Positions 32,920 through 44,332 of a stretch of DNA of 64,000 nt are shown piece after piece. Below the pieces are notes generated by a model that was given only the letters and a program-made list of their open reading frames with translations, was not told the DNA's origin and did no database searches. Positions within the stretch are counted from its first letter, which is position 1, and every line of letters starts with the position of its first letter. The translations under genes and the position numbers were made by a program. Source of the DNA: Rhizodiscina lignyota (lineage: Eukaryota > Ascomycota > Dothideomycetes > Aulographales > Rhizodiscinaceae); NCBI GenBank assembly GCA_010015805.1, contig ML978121.1, positions 3,596,001-3,660,000 on the forward strand, read 5' to 3'.

Positions 32920-35602
32920 ATGCCCGCTTCCATGAGCGTGCTGCCCGCCTCCTCGGCCGCGACGTCGAGCAGCAAGCACAAGTCTGCAGTCGCGCCGGAG
33001 AAGAAGTACAAGTGTCAGTTCTGCAATCGCGCCTTCAGCAGGAGCGAGCATCGGAGTCGACACGAGAGGTCGCGTAAGTGATTTCCACTCGTGCATATGC
33101 CCCTCATTGCGCTCGACAAAAAGGTGGCGGGTCGCTTTGGTGTCGCGCACGCGCGAGAGCGGGGAAGCAGCACACGCACCAAACACACTGCTAACCATCG
33201 ACTATCGTCACAGACACGAAAGAACGCCCCTTCAAGTGCCAGAAATGTCGCAGCACCTTCGTGCGCCGCGACCTGTTGCTGCGACACGACCGTACCGTGC
33301 ACGCCAAAGACAATACCGGCCCCCCTTTGCAGAGCGAGCCGAAGCGAAAGGCATCGAAAGCGAGTGCGGAGAATGGAAGTCCATCCAAAGCAAATGCAGG
33401 ACTGGATACTGCAGCGCTGGAACAGATAGAGGCGACGAGCGATGGCATGGTGGACATTGAGACTGCTGCAATGTTGCTGACCGACTACCACCAGAAAGCG
33501 ATGGCCAGCCAGGAGCCGGAGCCGATGCCAGACGCGCCAGATGTGTCCATGGTAAACAGTGGCCCAGCTCTGCTCGAGCCGTCTTATCCTCCAGGCGCAG
33601 TTGCTCTCCCTCAGATGCCCGGCTGGGACCACATGCACCCAGTGCAAGACGGAAAATCGCATTCCATCTCCTCTGCCTCAGGACTATCAGACTCCCACCC
33701 CGCATTCAAACCTGCCAGCACTCTACAACCTCATCCAAACACACTTCCTCCGCTGATGGAACGACAGACGTCAAACCCAGATGGCCTGGTGCCTTCGTTT
33801 CCGTCAATGAATGGAGGAGCGGCAATGTCAATGTCAATGTCAGATATGGGAACACCTGGTGCGCTATCGCCCTATCCATCAATGATGGGACCTGTTTCGC
33901 CTGTTGACTATCGACGGTCACCAGGTCCTTCGCAAGCCTTGACTATGACGCGAGCGCCTGTCATTCGCTCGGAGGAGCAGGTTGAGATGATCGAGAGGAA
34001 CATCAAGGAGTCAGACAGCGGTGGTGCCGTCAACTCATTTGTTCTACCCAGCATAGCTGTCTTGAACCGGTACCTGGCGACATACTTCAACCTCTTCCAT
34101 CACCACCTTCCATTTCTCCATCCTGCTTCTTTCGACCCGACTACGGCAGCTGCTCCACTCCTGCTTGCCGTTCTCTCGATTGGTGCGCTATACACTTTCG
34201 AGCAGGACCAGGCATACATGCTACACATCTCCTCGAAGATACTCGTCAACCAATTTCTCCAGAACAAGGAGAACTTCAGCTCGCGTAAATGCCCGCTGTG
34301 GACGATGCAGAGCACTCTGCTGAACATGATCTTTGCCAGCTGGAGTGGCGATCCAAAGGGCCTTGAGTGGGCATGCTCAATTAAGAGTCTGCTTGCGAAC
34401 ATGGTTGCTGGAAACCGCTATGAGCTGAAGCTGCGCTCGGAAGCTCGAGAGGATGCACAGCCAAGCCACGAGGAATGGATCGAGGACGAGGGCTGTCGAC
34501 GAACTTACTATGCTGTCTACATATTCTTTGGACTCTTGACTCTTACGTATAACCATACCCCGGCAATCTCATTCAATGAGCTCGATTCTTTGGAACTCCC
34601 GTCGTCCGAATCACTCTGGACACTAGAAGCTTCAGACGAGGAGTCCTGGAGGGAATCATTGACCGCTTCGACTATCATTTCATTTAAGGAAGCTCACGAT
34701 ACTCTGTTCCAAGGTGAAACCGCACGATACTCGGCCTTTGCAACCCGTGTCATGATAAACGCTCTGTTCCTCGAAGTCTGGTACCATAAGCGGTCTCCCG
34801 AGGCTCTCCAGGATGTTGTCACAGAATACAAGATGCGTCTGGCCCTTGAAAATTGGGAGAAAAGCCTTCAACATTGCGAGCCGGAGACTGTTGTCGTGCA
34901 ACTGTCTGCGCCTCACAAGGGACACCCCCTCATCTTCAATGCCATGGCAATGTACCGAAACACACGCGCACGTTTGATGGTAGATCTCAAATCCATCCAA
35001 GAGGCACTGCGGTATCATGACAGCTACGAGGTTGCGGCTTCTATGACAAATGCACGGGACAAGGTGCAGCGCTCCGAAGAAATGATCAAGGTCATCCAAG
35101 AGTGCTTCAATTGCATCGAAGTCGCAGCTGTCCAAGGCATTCGATGGGTTGCGAGAACATCGGCAACAAATTGGAGCGTTGAGCACCCTCTTTGTGGTAT
35201 GGATCTCATGGTCATCCTGACATTGTGGCTGTATCGCCTGGAACATGACGAGGAGCCCGCGACACAGGACGAGCTAGCAATGTACAACAAACTGCGCAAT
35301 CTCTTTGACGATGACAGCGCAGGCGTATATGGCTCGAAGCTCTCGTCAACTGTAGCGAGGCTGTGGGGTAGCATGATTGATGAGGTCGTAGTTTGGGGGT
35401 AAGTCCTCTCGCACCAACCTAGATCCATGTGAAAGCTAACATGTGATTGCACAGAATAACCAAACTCATGGGCGAAGCGTTCAAGCTCCACTCGCAAGCA
35501 CTTGTCGGATACGAAGACGCCATGTCAGATCACTCTGGCTCGCCAACCCCTTCGTTGACTGCCCAGCATGTCCAAGCACTGGAGATGCAAGCCGCATACT
35601 AG
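32920..35602 (+). CDS. C2H2 zinc-finger transcription factor with fungal_trans domain
   Basis: Three exons (32920-33073, 33214-35399, 35456-35602), introns of 140 and 56 bp, 828 residues. Two adjacent C2H2 fingers lie at the N-terminus: C32/C35/H48/H52 and C60/C63/H76/H81, joined by a TKERPFK linker; intron 1 falls between the fingers. A Ser/Pro/Met-rich spacer follows, including an MSMSMSD microrepeat (33826-33846). The middle domain (about residues 280-650) has the fungal_trans wording: LNRYLATYFNLFHHHLPFLHPASF, LLLAVLSIGALYTF, CRRTYYAVYIFFGLLTLTYNHTPAISFNELD. This finger pair plus fungal_trans combination defines a known ascomycete regulator class (Klf1/Zas1-like). Targets are unknown. It should be nuclear. 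Confidence 0.92.
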
Positions 35603-36501
35603 CACCAGACCTGTCTCTCTTATGAATGTTCACGTCCACTCTCACTTTTTCCTTAGTGCTTCTGTTTTAATCGATATCATGCACGGCCTCCATACCACCT
35701 AGACTGCCTTTGTAATCTCTCCTCTCAAAACATTGGCCGGAGCATGGCGCGGAGTCAGTCGGAGAATATATGGTCCCTTTGTCCTGTTTTTGCCTGTTTT
35801 AAGATGCCCGGAGGATGCGGAGAGGAGTGGTCATGACCAGGGCTGGGTCCTTGTCTGGAGAAAATAATTCTCTTACAATACTCGGCTCAGGCCACGTTTT
35901 CGCTTTAGTCTCTCTCCGCTGGGCCGGATCCGGTTTCGTTTGTGCTTCTCTTCTCACTAGTCTCTGCTTTGCAAAGCTTTTGTGTATACCATGTGCTTTT
36001 AGTTTCCTTTCTGGCCTTTTTGATGCTACTTCACTTTTGCTTGCCCCCATACTTTGCCTTTCTTCTGCTTTCCGGGTTTAACATGCCGGCGAGAAGGGAA
36101 ACATATACGGGTGCCTGGCGGAACAATGGTAGATTGGGACAACATGTGCGGAAGGGCGGCGGCTTCTGGTGCATAGCGGTGGCGGCTCTATTTTGTTCAT
36201 CACCTCGTGCTTCAGCTGCTGCTGTCTTCTGTTCACGGGGCGCTCGGGTGGTTCGGTCTTTTGGCTTATGCTTTTCAGTAGTTTCTTCGAGCATTCTGTA
36301 TTAGATATTTGAGGAAGCCCAATTTAATGTGATGCGCCTTGCGCGAAAAAGTTACATGCTTGGTAGCCTATTGCACTGCTGAGAACCGCATGTACCTCCA
36401 TTTGTGTATCTTGACATCGATGCAACTGCCGCTTTCCTGCTTGATCTGTCGCCTTCACTGTCTGCCCACTATGTCTGCCCACTATGCATTGTGCACATGC
36501 T
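35603..36501. other. Intergenic between convergent genes
   Basis: The region lies between the stop of the C2H2 gene and the stop of the BTB gene. T-rich tracts near 35640-35800 are consistent with 3' ends. A short direct duplication (TCTGCCCACTATG twice, near 36459-36486) is the only other structure noticed. Confidence 0.5.
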
Positions 36502-37374
36502 TCAAAGCAATGCACTGTACACATTCTTCAAGGCAGATAGCACGATGTGCCTTCCACACGACATGCACTCATTATTGTGGTAGAAGTGATCGCCACAATG
36601 AGTGCATCTTGCCCTGCAACACTTTTCGCAGAATCCGTCGACCTGGAGCACCGTCTTGCACACAGCGCACCGGACATCCTCCTCACCCCATTCCCCTGCC
36701 GCTGAGTCATCTTCTTGCTCCTCAATGGGCTTGCGTACAGTCATGTCATGGACTGTCTGCAGCAACTCCCGAGCGAATTCTCCATTCCGATCGAGCATCG
36801 TAACGAACGCCTTGTTCAAGAGAAGCTTTTCCATATCACGGGCAGCAATGTTTAACATAGAGTCGCGGATCGTTCTATGCGCTGGCAGCGTATTGTCGTA
36901 GACGAACTCGATGAGGTCTGCGAAGTCTTGCTTGAAACGACACTCCGCTGCGGCAGCGCTGAGCCGGTTGACGGCTAGCCATTGAAGGCCGCCAACATCG
37001 TATTTGTCCGCAATTACGAAGACGCGCGCGTGGTGGAAAAGACCGTCCTTGGGATCGTAGTCGAGCGTGTAGAAGAACGACATCAGAGCATCGATGGCAT
37101 CGAGGTAAGACGCGTCATCTTTGAGTTCGATTTCGTTGTTTCCGTTTGTACTCTCCTGTTTATACGGTCGATGCATAGCGGTCCGAACATTGTATAAGTA
37201 TTGGCTACGTACAGAGAAGCCTCCACAAAGCGCGCGTTCGAACCAGCGCGATTGGCAGGAGAGGATGACCTTATGCGCACTCCACGTCCGATCTCCGCAC
37301 TTGACGGTGAGGTCATAGAACGCGGCGCTCGCGAGGCTTTGACTATTGATGAATATCAGTGATGCGCTGTCCAT
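36502..37374 (-). CDS. BTB/POZ domain protein with Cys-rich C-terminus
   Basis: The BTB fold is shown by FYDLTVKCGDRTWSAHKVILSCQSRWFERAL, then DALMSFFYTLDYD and ARVFVIADKYDVGGLQWLAVNRL. A 57-bp intron (37156-37212, GTACGT...AACAG) interrupts the BTB domain; its length keeps the frame open, but removing it restores CGGFSESTNGNNEIELKDD as in the family, giving about 271 residues instead of 290. The last 60 residues hold ten cysteines and histidines in CxxC pairs (CAVC, CEKCC, CTHCGDHFYH, CMSCGRH), a probable two-zinc module that is not usual for this BTB family. Possible roles are adaptor for Cul3 ubiquitin ligase or transcriptional regulator; neither is proven. Confidence 0.82.
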   Translation of the reverse strand: MDSASLIFINSQSLASAAFYDLTVKCGDRTWSAHKVILSCQSRWFERALCGGFSVRSQYLYNVRTAMHRPYKQESTNGNNEIELKDDASYLDAIDALMSFFYTLDYDPKDGLFHHARVFVIADKYDVGGLQWLAVNRLSAAAAECRFKQDFADLIEFVYDNTLPAHRTIRDSMLNIAARDMEKLLLNKAFVTMLDRNGEFARELLQTVHDMTVRKPIEEQEDDSAAGEWGEEDVRCAVCKTVLQVDGFCEKCCRARCTHCGDHFYHNNECMSCGRHIVLSALKNVYSALL

Positions 37375-39991
37375 TTAACTGAGTGAATGGTTGGAAATAC
37401 CCGCTCAGATTCTCGCGGAGCCTGTCGATGTCCATGTTGCTGGTGCACCGCCTGGTGTTTTGGACTGGCGGTGGTTGTTGAAGGTGAAGAAGCTTGTGGG
37501 CCGTAGGAGATGATTTTATAGCCCTTCGGCAAAAGTGCGGCAATGACGGAACAGGTGTTGCGATGACGGAACGGGTGTTGCAAAAGGTGAAGTGTTTGGA
37601 TTGCGAAGTCGCTGCCCATTGACCCTCTCACGGTGAAGCTTCACTCGCCTGATGCACAAACGAACAGAACCCACAAGGCTCCAGCGACTATTCGAAAGTG
37701 ATGCGCAAAGGCCGCAGACCGGAGGAAATGCTCGTCTCCGGCGTGAGCGAAACCATAGATTCCAAACAGTTTGAAATGAGGTTAAGTCTGCTCAACTTGT
37801 GGCAGTGTACACAATTGCCACAGCCTGTGTGAAATAGAGGCTGTCTAGCTGGAAATTAACGCCCTGAAGGAAGTAACGAGAGTCACAGATACTATTGCAC
37901 CCCGTACGAGTGAATGGCTAGACTGTAGCGGGTTACAGATGGAGTTGAGGCTGTTCGAGTCGCTGCAGCCACCGCAACAAATTGCGAAATGCCCGGAGCA
38001 ACAGTGAGAACAGAATAGCATCCATCGTTCTCTTTGCAGTCGAAGATAACTCTTGTAGGCTAATTCTGGTCTATCTTCTTCTCACCTGAGGTCCAGAAGA
38101 TTCCCGCAGCAGGCTCCATGGCGCTAAAAAAGGGAGACGATGCCTTCAGCCACAGGCCAAGGGAATTAGGCGCGTTGAGTCCAGACTAACCACTATTGCA
38201 TGCGGATATACGTGAATTCAAATGAATTCAATTAACCGCTTCAATTGGATCAGAACGCTGCCCAACGGCTTGTCGCATTCCATGGTAGTTTCAATGTTGT
38301 ATTTATCGCCGGGTGGGCTGCAATATCACCCAGGCATCCGTGTATCGCTTCTTTGCCGCCTTTGGCTCCCGAAAGTCTTCGGTAGAGGTGGATTCTCGTA
38401 CTTTGTCGTTTGACTGCATTTCGATCTCGCGTCGATGTCCAGGACGATTCTGCTACTCTTACTGATCCGTGGAAAGATCGCTCAAGAACTGTGCAAGTCC
38501 TCCCAGCGCCAAAGATCTAACGAATCACCACCACTGTGCCCGGTGCATTTAGAGAAGCTTGTACATAAGACAAGATCGGAAGGGGACAGGGTATGTGCGA
38601 ACGAAATTAGGGAAAATCTTTGCCAACTTACATCTCTACGGCGGCAGGCAGGTGGATCAATAACTGCGTCACCCTGCCTATCGTTGATTGCGCCATGGAG
38701 CGGTCGCCGAAAAGCAGCTCAAGATGGCTTTATACAAGCCTTTGGGCGGTAAGGTTGTCTTGTCGTGTCGAAGTCTTGCAATCTACAGTGCGCGACGTTG
38801 AGTACACACCCAACAGGTATCTACGGAGTTGCCGAGTATGTAGCGCGAAGGATCTCGAGTCAGATCTTAGTAACTTCTAACCTACGTATTTAGTGGGACA
38901 ACTCGGCCACCGAACTCCACCGAGAATCTCATCCGCGATTATCTCATGCCCGAGCTGGGCCAAAACTCAGGGGAAACCAGACTGTCGGATCTACTCATGT
39001 ACTTTGCTGCATGCAACTGTAAGCATTTACATCATGCGTAGTGTAGGGTCGAATAGGCTAGCCGCTAGAGGTCCGTTCCGCGATTCCGCGGACCAAGATC
39101 GGATATATCACAGGATATATCGATGGCCCCTTCGAAATGTGCAACAAATCATGGTTAGGAGGAGCCACGATCTTCAGGTAGCCTATTGACAACGCTTTTC
39201 ATAGAGGCGCGGAAGACAATCCTCGATTTTCTATGTCTCCCATGTTGTGGAGCTTCGGTCGAGCCTCGGTTTCCCTGAGCTGCTTTCGAATTACTGCTGA
39301 ACTCGAGGCAGGAGTTACCTTCTTCGGAAGCATATGCTTACTGCTCTGTGCTCGTTGTACTTGATTAATTCGGACAATATAACTTGATGTTCGCGAGTCG
39401 TAACATTGAACCCGAGCGCACTGACGCAACTGTTGAGCGATTTGCATGGACGAAATCGCCCAAAATAGAGCCGCTTTTGTCTTGATCACCAGCTCACGCG
39501 TAGGGCACGTTCACCGATGTCGACTTCGCCGATGACCGGCAGTGTACGGTACGTCTCGTTCGAGAGAATCACGACGCAGGTCGGGATGCGATCGAAGGGA
39601 GAGTCGAAATTAGCTCAAGGTGCCGATCGCGCTAATGTATATGAGGAAATAATTCCGGAGAATCAGATAAGATGGAGAATTCCATTCGAAATATATGCCG
39701 TGTACAGCAGTAAGTTCAGACAAGGCTGACAATTAGTACATTAATTCCTTTCGAGTGGTAAAATGCCTCGCGAAAGTCTTAACACCGTGCATGCAAAGCT
39801 GCAGATGGCACACCAGCCCGTCAGCGGAATTGAACTGGGGCACAGGGGGTATTTCCCGAAATCCACTTTGAGAAATTAACAAAGCAGAGTAATCAATTAC
39901 TTCGAGTACAATAAATGGAAGATGCCTACAGAATTTCCAGTCAGCATTCCCAGGCAAAACAATCAGCAGCCTCAGGATCTCTCTCGCAGCA
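37375..39991. other. Gene-poor region of 2.6 kb
   Basis: No frame here combines a start, length and domain content. Composition shifts towards A/T compared with flanking genes, and stops are frequent on all frames. It may contain worn remnants, but no repeat family or relic could be identified by eye. The last ~250 bases would be the promoter of the amidohydrolase gene. Confidence 0.5.
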
Positions 39992-41641
39992 ATGGGAGTT
40001 CAAAATTTCCCCAGAAGACTGCTTTTGTCTGTCTCGACAATAGTCGCTCTTCTGGCAAACCAATGCCTTGCCACTCCTCAAGCCGATGTATCCGACCTCC
40101 CAGCTCATCTCGAAGCCTTGAGACCGAAATATCTTCCAGATTTCCGGAACCTGGCCGAACAAATTTATAACCACCCGGAGATAGGCCGATCAGAGTTCTT
40201 CGCGCATAACATTACCATGGAATACTTCCAAAAAGAACATCCTGGCCTTTGGGAGGTAACGCCCAGTATCCTGAAGACTCTGCCGACGGCATGGAAGCTA
40301 GAATATTCCCACAGACCTTCCGACTGGCCGGAAGATAAGCCGCTGCCGATTGTGGGTTTTATGTCCGAGATGGACGCCTTGGAGGGTATTGGACATTCTT
40401 GCGGTCACCATCTCATCCACATGCAGGGTCTGTATGCAGCCAGTCTAGCCCGTCAGGCCCTGATCGACTATAATATCGCCGGTCGTCTTGTTCACGTCGG
40501 CACACCCGACGAAGAGGAAGCTTGTGGAAAGCATGATCTTGCTGTGGCCGGCGTCTTCGAGGAAAGCCAAGTCTGGCTGATGTGCCATCCCACAATCAGT
40601 TCGGACATTCAGCCTATGTAAGAATCAATGCAACTCGCTTATTTAGGGATATGCTAACCGTAAGACGCGAGCAGGTCATGGAGAGATAACATCATTGTCC
40701 GGGTCATCGAAAAGACGCACTTCGAAGCAGTGAAAGCCGTATACAACATGCTGGTGCCGATCAGAAACCTGATAGGAAAGCTGCCTGGCACGAACTCGAC
40801 CGCGAGCATTGTTGAAGATGTTGGGATGTTCGTCTGTAACGTCGTCGAAGCCGACATTGCTCTCGGAGTCGTTGGACCGGATATCGCTACGGTGAATGAC
40901 ACCATTAACGCTATTAAGTCTTCCAATGCTGGATACGTTACCACAAACTTCACCGTCGCGAAGAACGCTAAAATTGAAGGAGGTATTGATATTATGTTCC
41001 ACGGAAATGCCGGCCATACTGCTTCGAACAACCTTGGTGCTCTGGATATGTCTGTCGATGCTTTCCAGGCACTAAATGCGTCGGATCCCAGTTTCGAATT
41101 CTACATGCCTGATAACACCACTTCAAGCGAACTCGATTTCACCGTTGATTGTCGTACTCGATGGACCGATGAGGGCCGTGACGTTATAAATGCCGTACTT
41201 CCGTTCATCACGACGAAGAATTACGTTCTCGATGTGGAATATCCTGCGCTCGAAATTGACCCGTATCTGGGCCAGTTATTCGTCGATACCATCGCACTTC
41301 CAGAGTATGGAAAGCAGATCTGGCCCATCACCCCTCTTGCGCCCGCTGCTACTGATGCAGGCTGGGTCCAACAAGCCATCGTGAACAGCGACCACACGGT
41401 AAAGGGCTTCGGCAAAGCCGTGGTTCACGCAAACTACAACATCTGCCCGAGCAACCAGACCATCTGCCCTTTCAACCATGAGCCTTTGTTCAGACCATTG
41501 GCCGGGCTGGACTTTGCCTATCAGGAGACAGAGAAGGTTGCTCGAGCTCTTGCGCAAATAGCTGTCGAGTTGCTCAACGATCCAGAGAAGATGGCTGTTG
41601 CCACGAAGGACATCATTGCCGGTCCGAAGAAGAGGGTTTGA
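39992..41641 (+). CDS. Secreted M20-family amidohydrolase / peptidase
   Basis: Two exons (39992-40617, 40675-41641), 57-bp intron with CTAAC, 530 residues. The N-terminus has a basic start and hydrophobic core (RRLLLSVSTIVALLANQCLA), a good signal peptide. Metal-site motifs of M20 are present: GHSC137GHH140 and GTPDEEEACGKHD, plus a later DIMFHGNAGHTAS dimerisation-domain segment. Its wording fits the amidohydrolase branch (aminoacylase, PM20D2 or p-aminobenzoyl-glutamate hydrolase-like) rather than carboxypeptidase S. Eight or so N-glycosylation sites (for example NDT, NTT, NQT) support secretion. It would cleave amide bonds of N-acyl amino acids or related conjugates. It lies 1.2 kb from the catabolic cluster and may or may not belong to it. 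Confidence 0.87.
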
Positions 41642-42827
41642 TCTAGACAAGTTCTGTATATTCAACTTAGATCTCTAATTAGTGGGTGAGACACATGTGA
41701 ATAGAATAAGTTCACAGATTCAGATGTGTACGACGCTGTTAACTTGACCGACCTTCTGATAAGCTTCGGATCGCATGGCAACTGGAACAAAGATATGCTC
41801 CGCGGGATATATCTTCATCCAACTGCGCCCTCACCGAGGCCGTAGCTGTCGCAAGCTAGCTTTGTCGATCTGCAAAAGCTTCCGGCAGACGGCTATCTTT
41901 TAAACCCCAATACCTTGATGGCTGACCAGCTGGTGTTGCTGTCCCCTGCGCTAGCTACACTTGGCTAGAGCAAGCTGTGTGATCTTACGAGAAATGACCC
42001 GCTAGAACTGCCAACTTCACTTGCTCCTGACCAGCTTTCGAAAGCCATTTTCAGCGGTATGCGAGCAGTTATACATTGAATATGATGTTGTATATTCCTT
42101 GATACCGCCCGTCGATGGAGGACGGGCTCGATTACGCTCGGGATCTTCTAAATACTCCTGCTCTGACTACGTGGAATCGCCTCATCTTCTCCAAGTCTGT
42201 ATTCGAAGCAAAGCGCACTTGGAACGGAAGCAAGGTGGGCATAAGATCTCTAAGTCGGAGCATAAGCTCCACTTGCGCGTGAAGGCTGCATTCAAGTTCG
42301 ACCGGAGTCCGCCCATTGCATTTCCCCGGAGTTGCACAAACTCACCACTGTGTATTCGAAGCAGAGCCCGCCATAGACAGAGGCATGGTAGACTGAAAAT
42401 AAACAAGCCACAGGCAAATCTTCTCCTGAATGCGGAGATAGCGTCAAATTGCAACCGAGGCCACTGATCGAATACGCGCCGACTTGCGATAGCTGATATA
42501 TAAGGCGGTACGAGCCAATCTCCTACCAAAATTCTACATTCCAAAGGACAAGTGTTAAAAGACCTATCCAAGCGGTTTGAGCTTGTTTGGCTTCTCGACC
42601 GTACTTCCCTCAGGGCCGCTGGTGTGCATCTTCGACAATCATAGGCGCTTTCACCGTACTTTCGGTCATCACGAGACTCCGCAAGCTTCACTTCCCACTT
42701 GAAGGAAGATCATCTGATCACTTATCTTTCATCATTATCGGCAGCATCGTCACTCAATTTATTTGGTTCTTTTGAATTTACCATCGGAATCAGTGGGTGT
42801 CCATCGGCCACCAGCATCGTGACCGGA
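41642..42827. other. Intergenic with a weak two-copy repeat
   Basis: No gene seen. TGTATTCGAAGCA-type blocks at 42198 and 42351 begin two diverged copies of a stretch of about 60 bases, spaced 153 bases apart, with partial matches afterwards. A second pair of CTTCGG/AAGCTTC-rich segments lies around 41750-41890. The significance is low. Confidence 0.35.
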
Positions 42828-44041
42828 TTACTGCGCGTCATTTAATCGGCCTGGCGTTATGATAAGCCTCTTTGCACTGATTTTTCCGTCCCGAAGAAGA
42901 TTCCATGCCTCAGGGACCTTCGACAAACCTCCTAACACTTCCAAAGGCAGAGTCTTCAATCTCCCGTCCGAGAACGCGGCTTCAAAATAATCCCACCACA
43001 CCCACTCCGTGAACTCTTTGTACTTGGGATCGAGGAAGTCAAGCAGATACTGAATAAAAACTCCAGTCACACCTTCAGGGAGTTGCACCCCTGCTCGCAC
43101 GCCCATGGTGGTTAAGAATCGGCCTCCGCCTTGTGCAGCCAAGATCCGGCCAATCTTGACCTGATCCTCCGCTGAGTCCGCTGCAGCATAAACGGCTTTG
43201 AAAGGACCAAGAGCCTCAAGATCCTGCACAACGGTTGCAGAGAAACGATCTACGAAATGCGATACAGCAAGCGTCTTGGCTAGCTCGGCATGGCGTGCGG
43301 AAGCAACTCCCACTACAGTGTATCCCGCTTCCTGCGCTAGTTGGGCAGAGGTCGCACCGATGGAGGATGAGAGACCCCAGATGAGAACCTTCTCTTTCCT
43401 TTTGATCGAATGCGACTTGCCAGAAGGTCGTTCAAGATCCAAATAATGAAAGAGCGCGCGCATCGACGTGTACGCTGTAGAAAGCGCCGCCCCGTCTTCG
43501 AAAGGAGTGTTGCCGATCTGTATCATGCAGTGTCAGCCACGGACTCATAGGCTTGCGAAAGCCATGGATGATACACACTTTCGAAGTTAACTCTTGCGGA
43601 ACAAGGGAGAATCGTTGGTAAGCACCGAAGCGATGGTCATCTCGCAAGACCCCGGTCGCGATGGCCGCAATTCGATCACCCGGTGCGAATCGACTCACTC
43701 CAGTTCCTACCTTCTCCACCACGCCGGAAAGCGCGGCTAGACACAAGTGCGCTGAGCATTAATGTATCGTGATAGGGAATGCTACACTTACTTCCAATGA
43801 TTGTCGGATAGGTCAGTTTGAGGGGAATGATACCAGCCAGAAGCTTCCATTCCCCGGGTTGGGTAGCGACTGCCCTGAAATTCTTTCAGCCATGGAGAGA
43901 GTACAATTGAAGAAGCATGCACATGAGAAAACCTTACTTCACTTGAATGAGGAGCTGACCTTCTCCCGGCTCTGGAACGGCTGCTGGCCCGAGTCGTGAC
44001 TCCTTGCCAACACCGTCAACCCAGAGCGCCTTGTTTTCCAT
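42828..44041 (-). CDS. Medium-chain dehydrogenase/reductase, quinone- or enoyl-reductase type
   Basis: Four exons: 44041-43938, 43874-43792, 43736-43579 and 43517-42828, introns 55-63 bp, 344 residues. The GroES-like half contains TIIGTALSGVVEKVGTGVSRFAPGDRI. The Rossmann half contains VLIWGLSSSIGATSAQLAQEAGYTVVGVAS, a nucleotide-binding G-x-S-x-x-x-G variant of the NADPH-dependent subgroup. Structural-zinc cysteines are absent, as in fungal toxD-like trans-acting enoyl reductases and zeta-crystallin-type quinone reductases. It would reduce an activated double bond or carbonyl with NADPH. It is first in a run of metabolic genes that includes an importer, a dioxygenase, an aldolase and a dehydratase, so a role in that pathway is likely by context only. 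Confidence 0.87.
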
Positions 44042-44332
44042 GACCTGGTGTAGAAAGAAGTAACGAATTTTTCAATCAGTTCATAGACGGTGCACCAAAT
44101 ATTCAATTCAAGTCCGAATCTGCGACACGATGCTAAATTCGTTTATTCGAATCGACGAGATTGTGAACCCAGCGCCAAATATATAAAATCGACGTTCGGA
44201 TCTTCGGTACACAACCATAACGAGTACTGGTACGAGTAATTGCGCTGCATTATAAATCAAGCGTTAAACCTCACCGTATACTCTGTGAAGACGGATCCGG
44301 GTATATGTGGCACGCGATTGATTTGTAATAAA

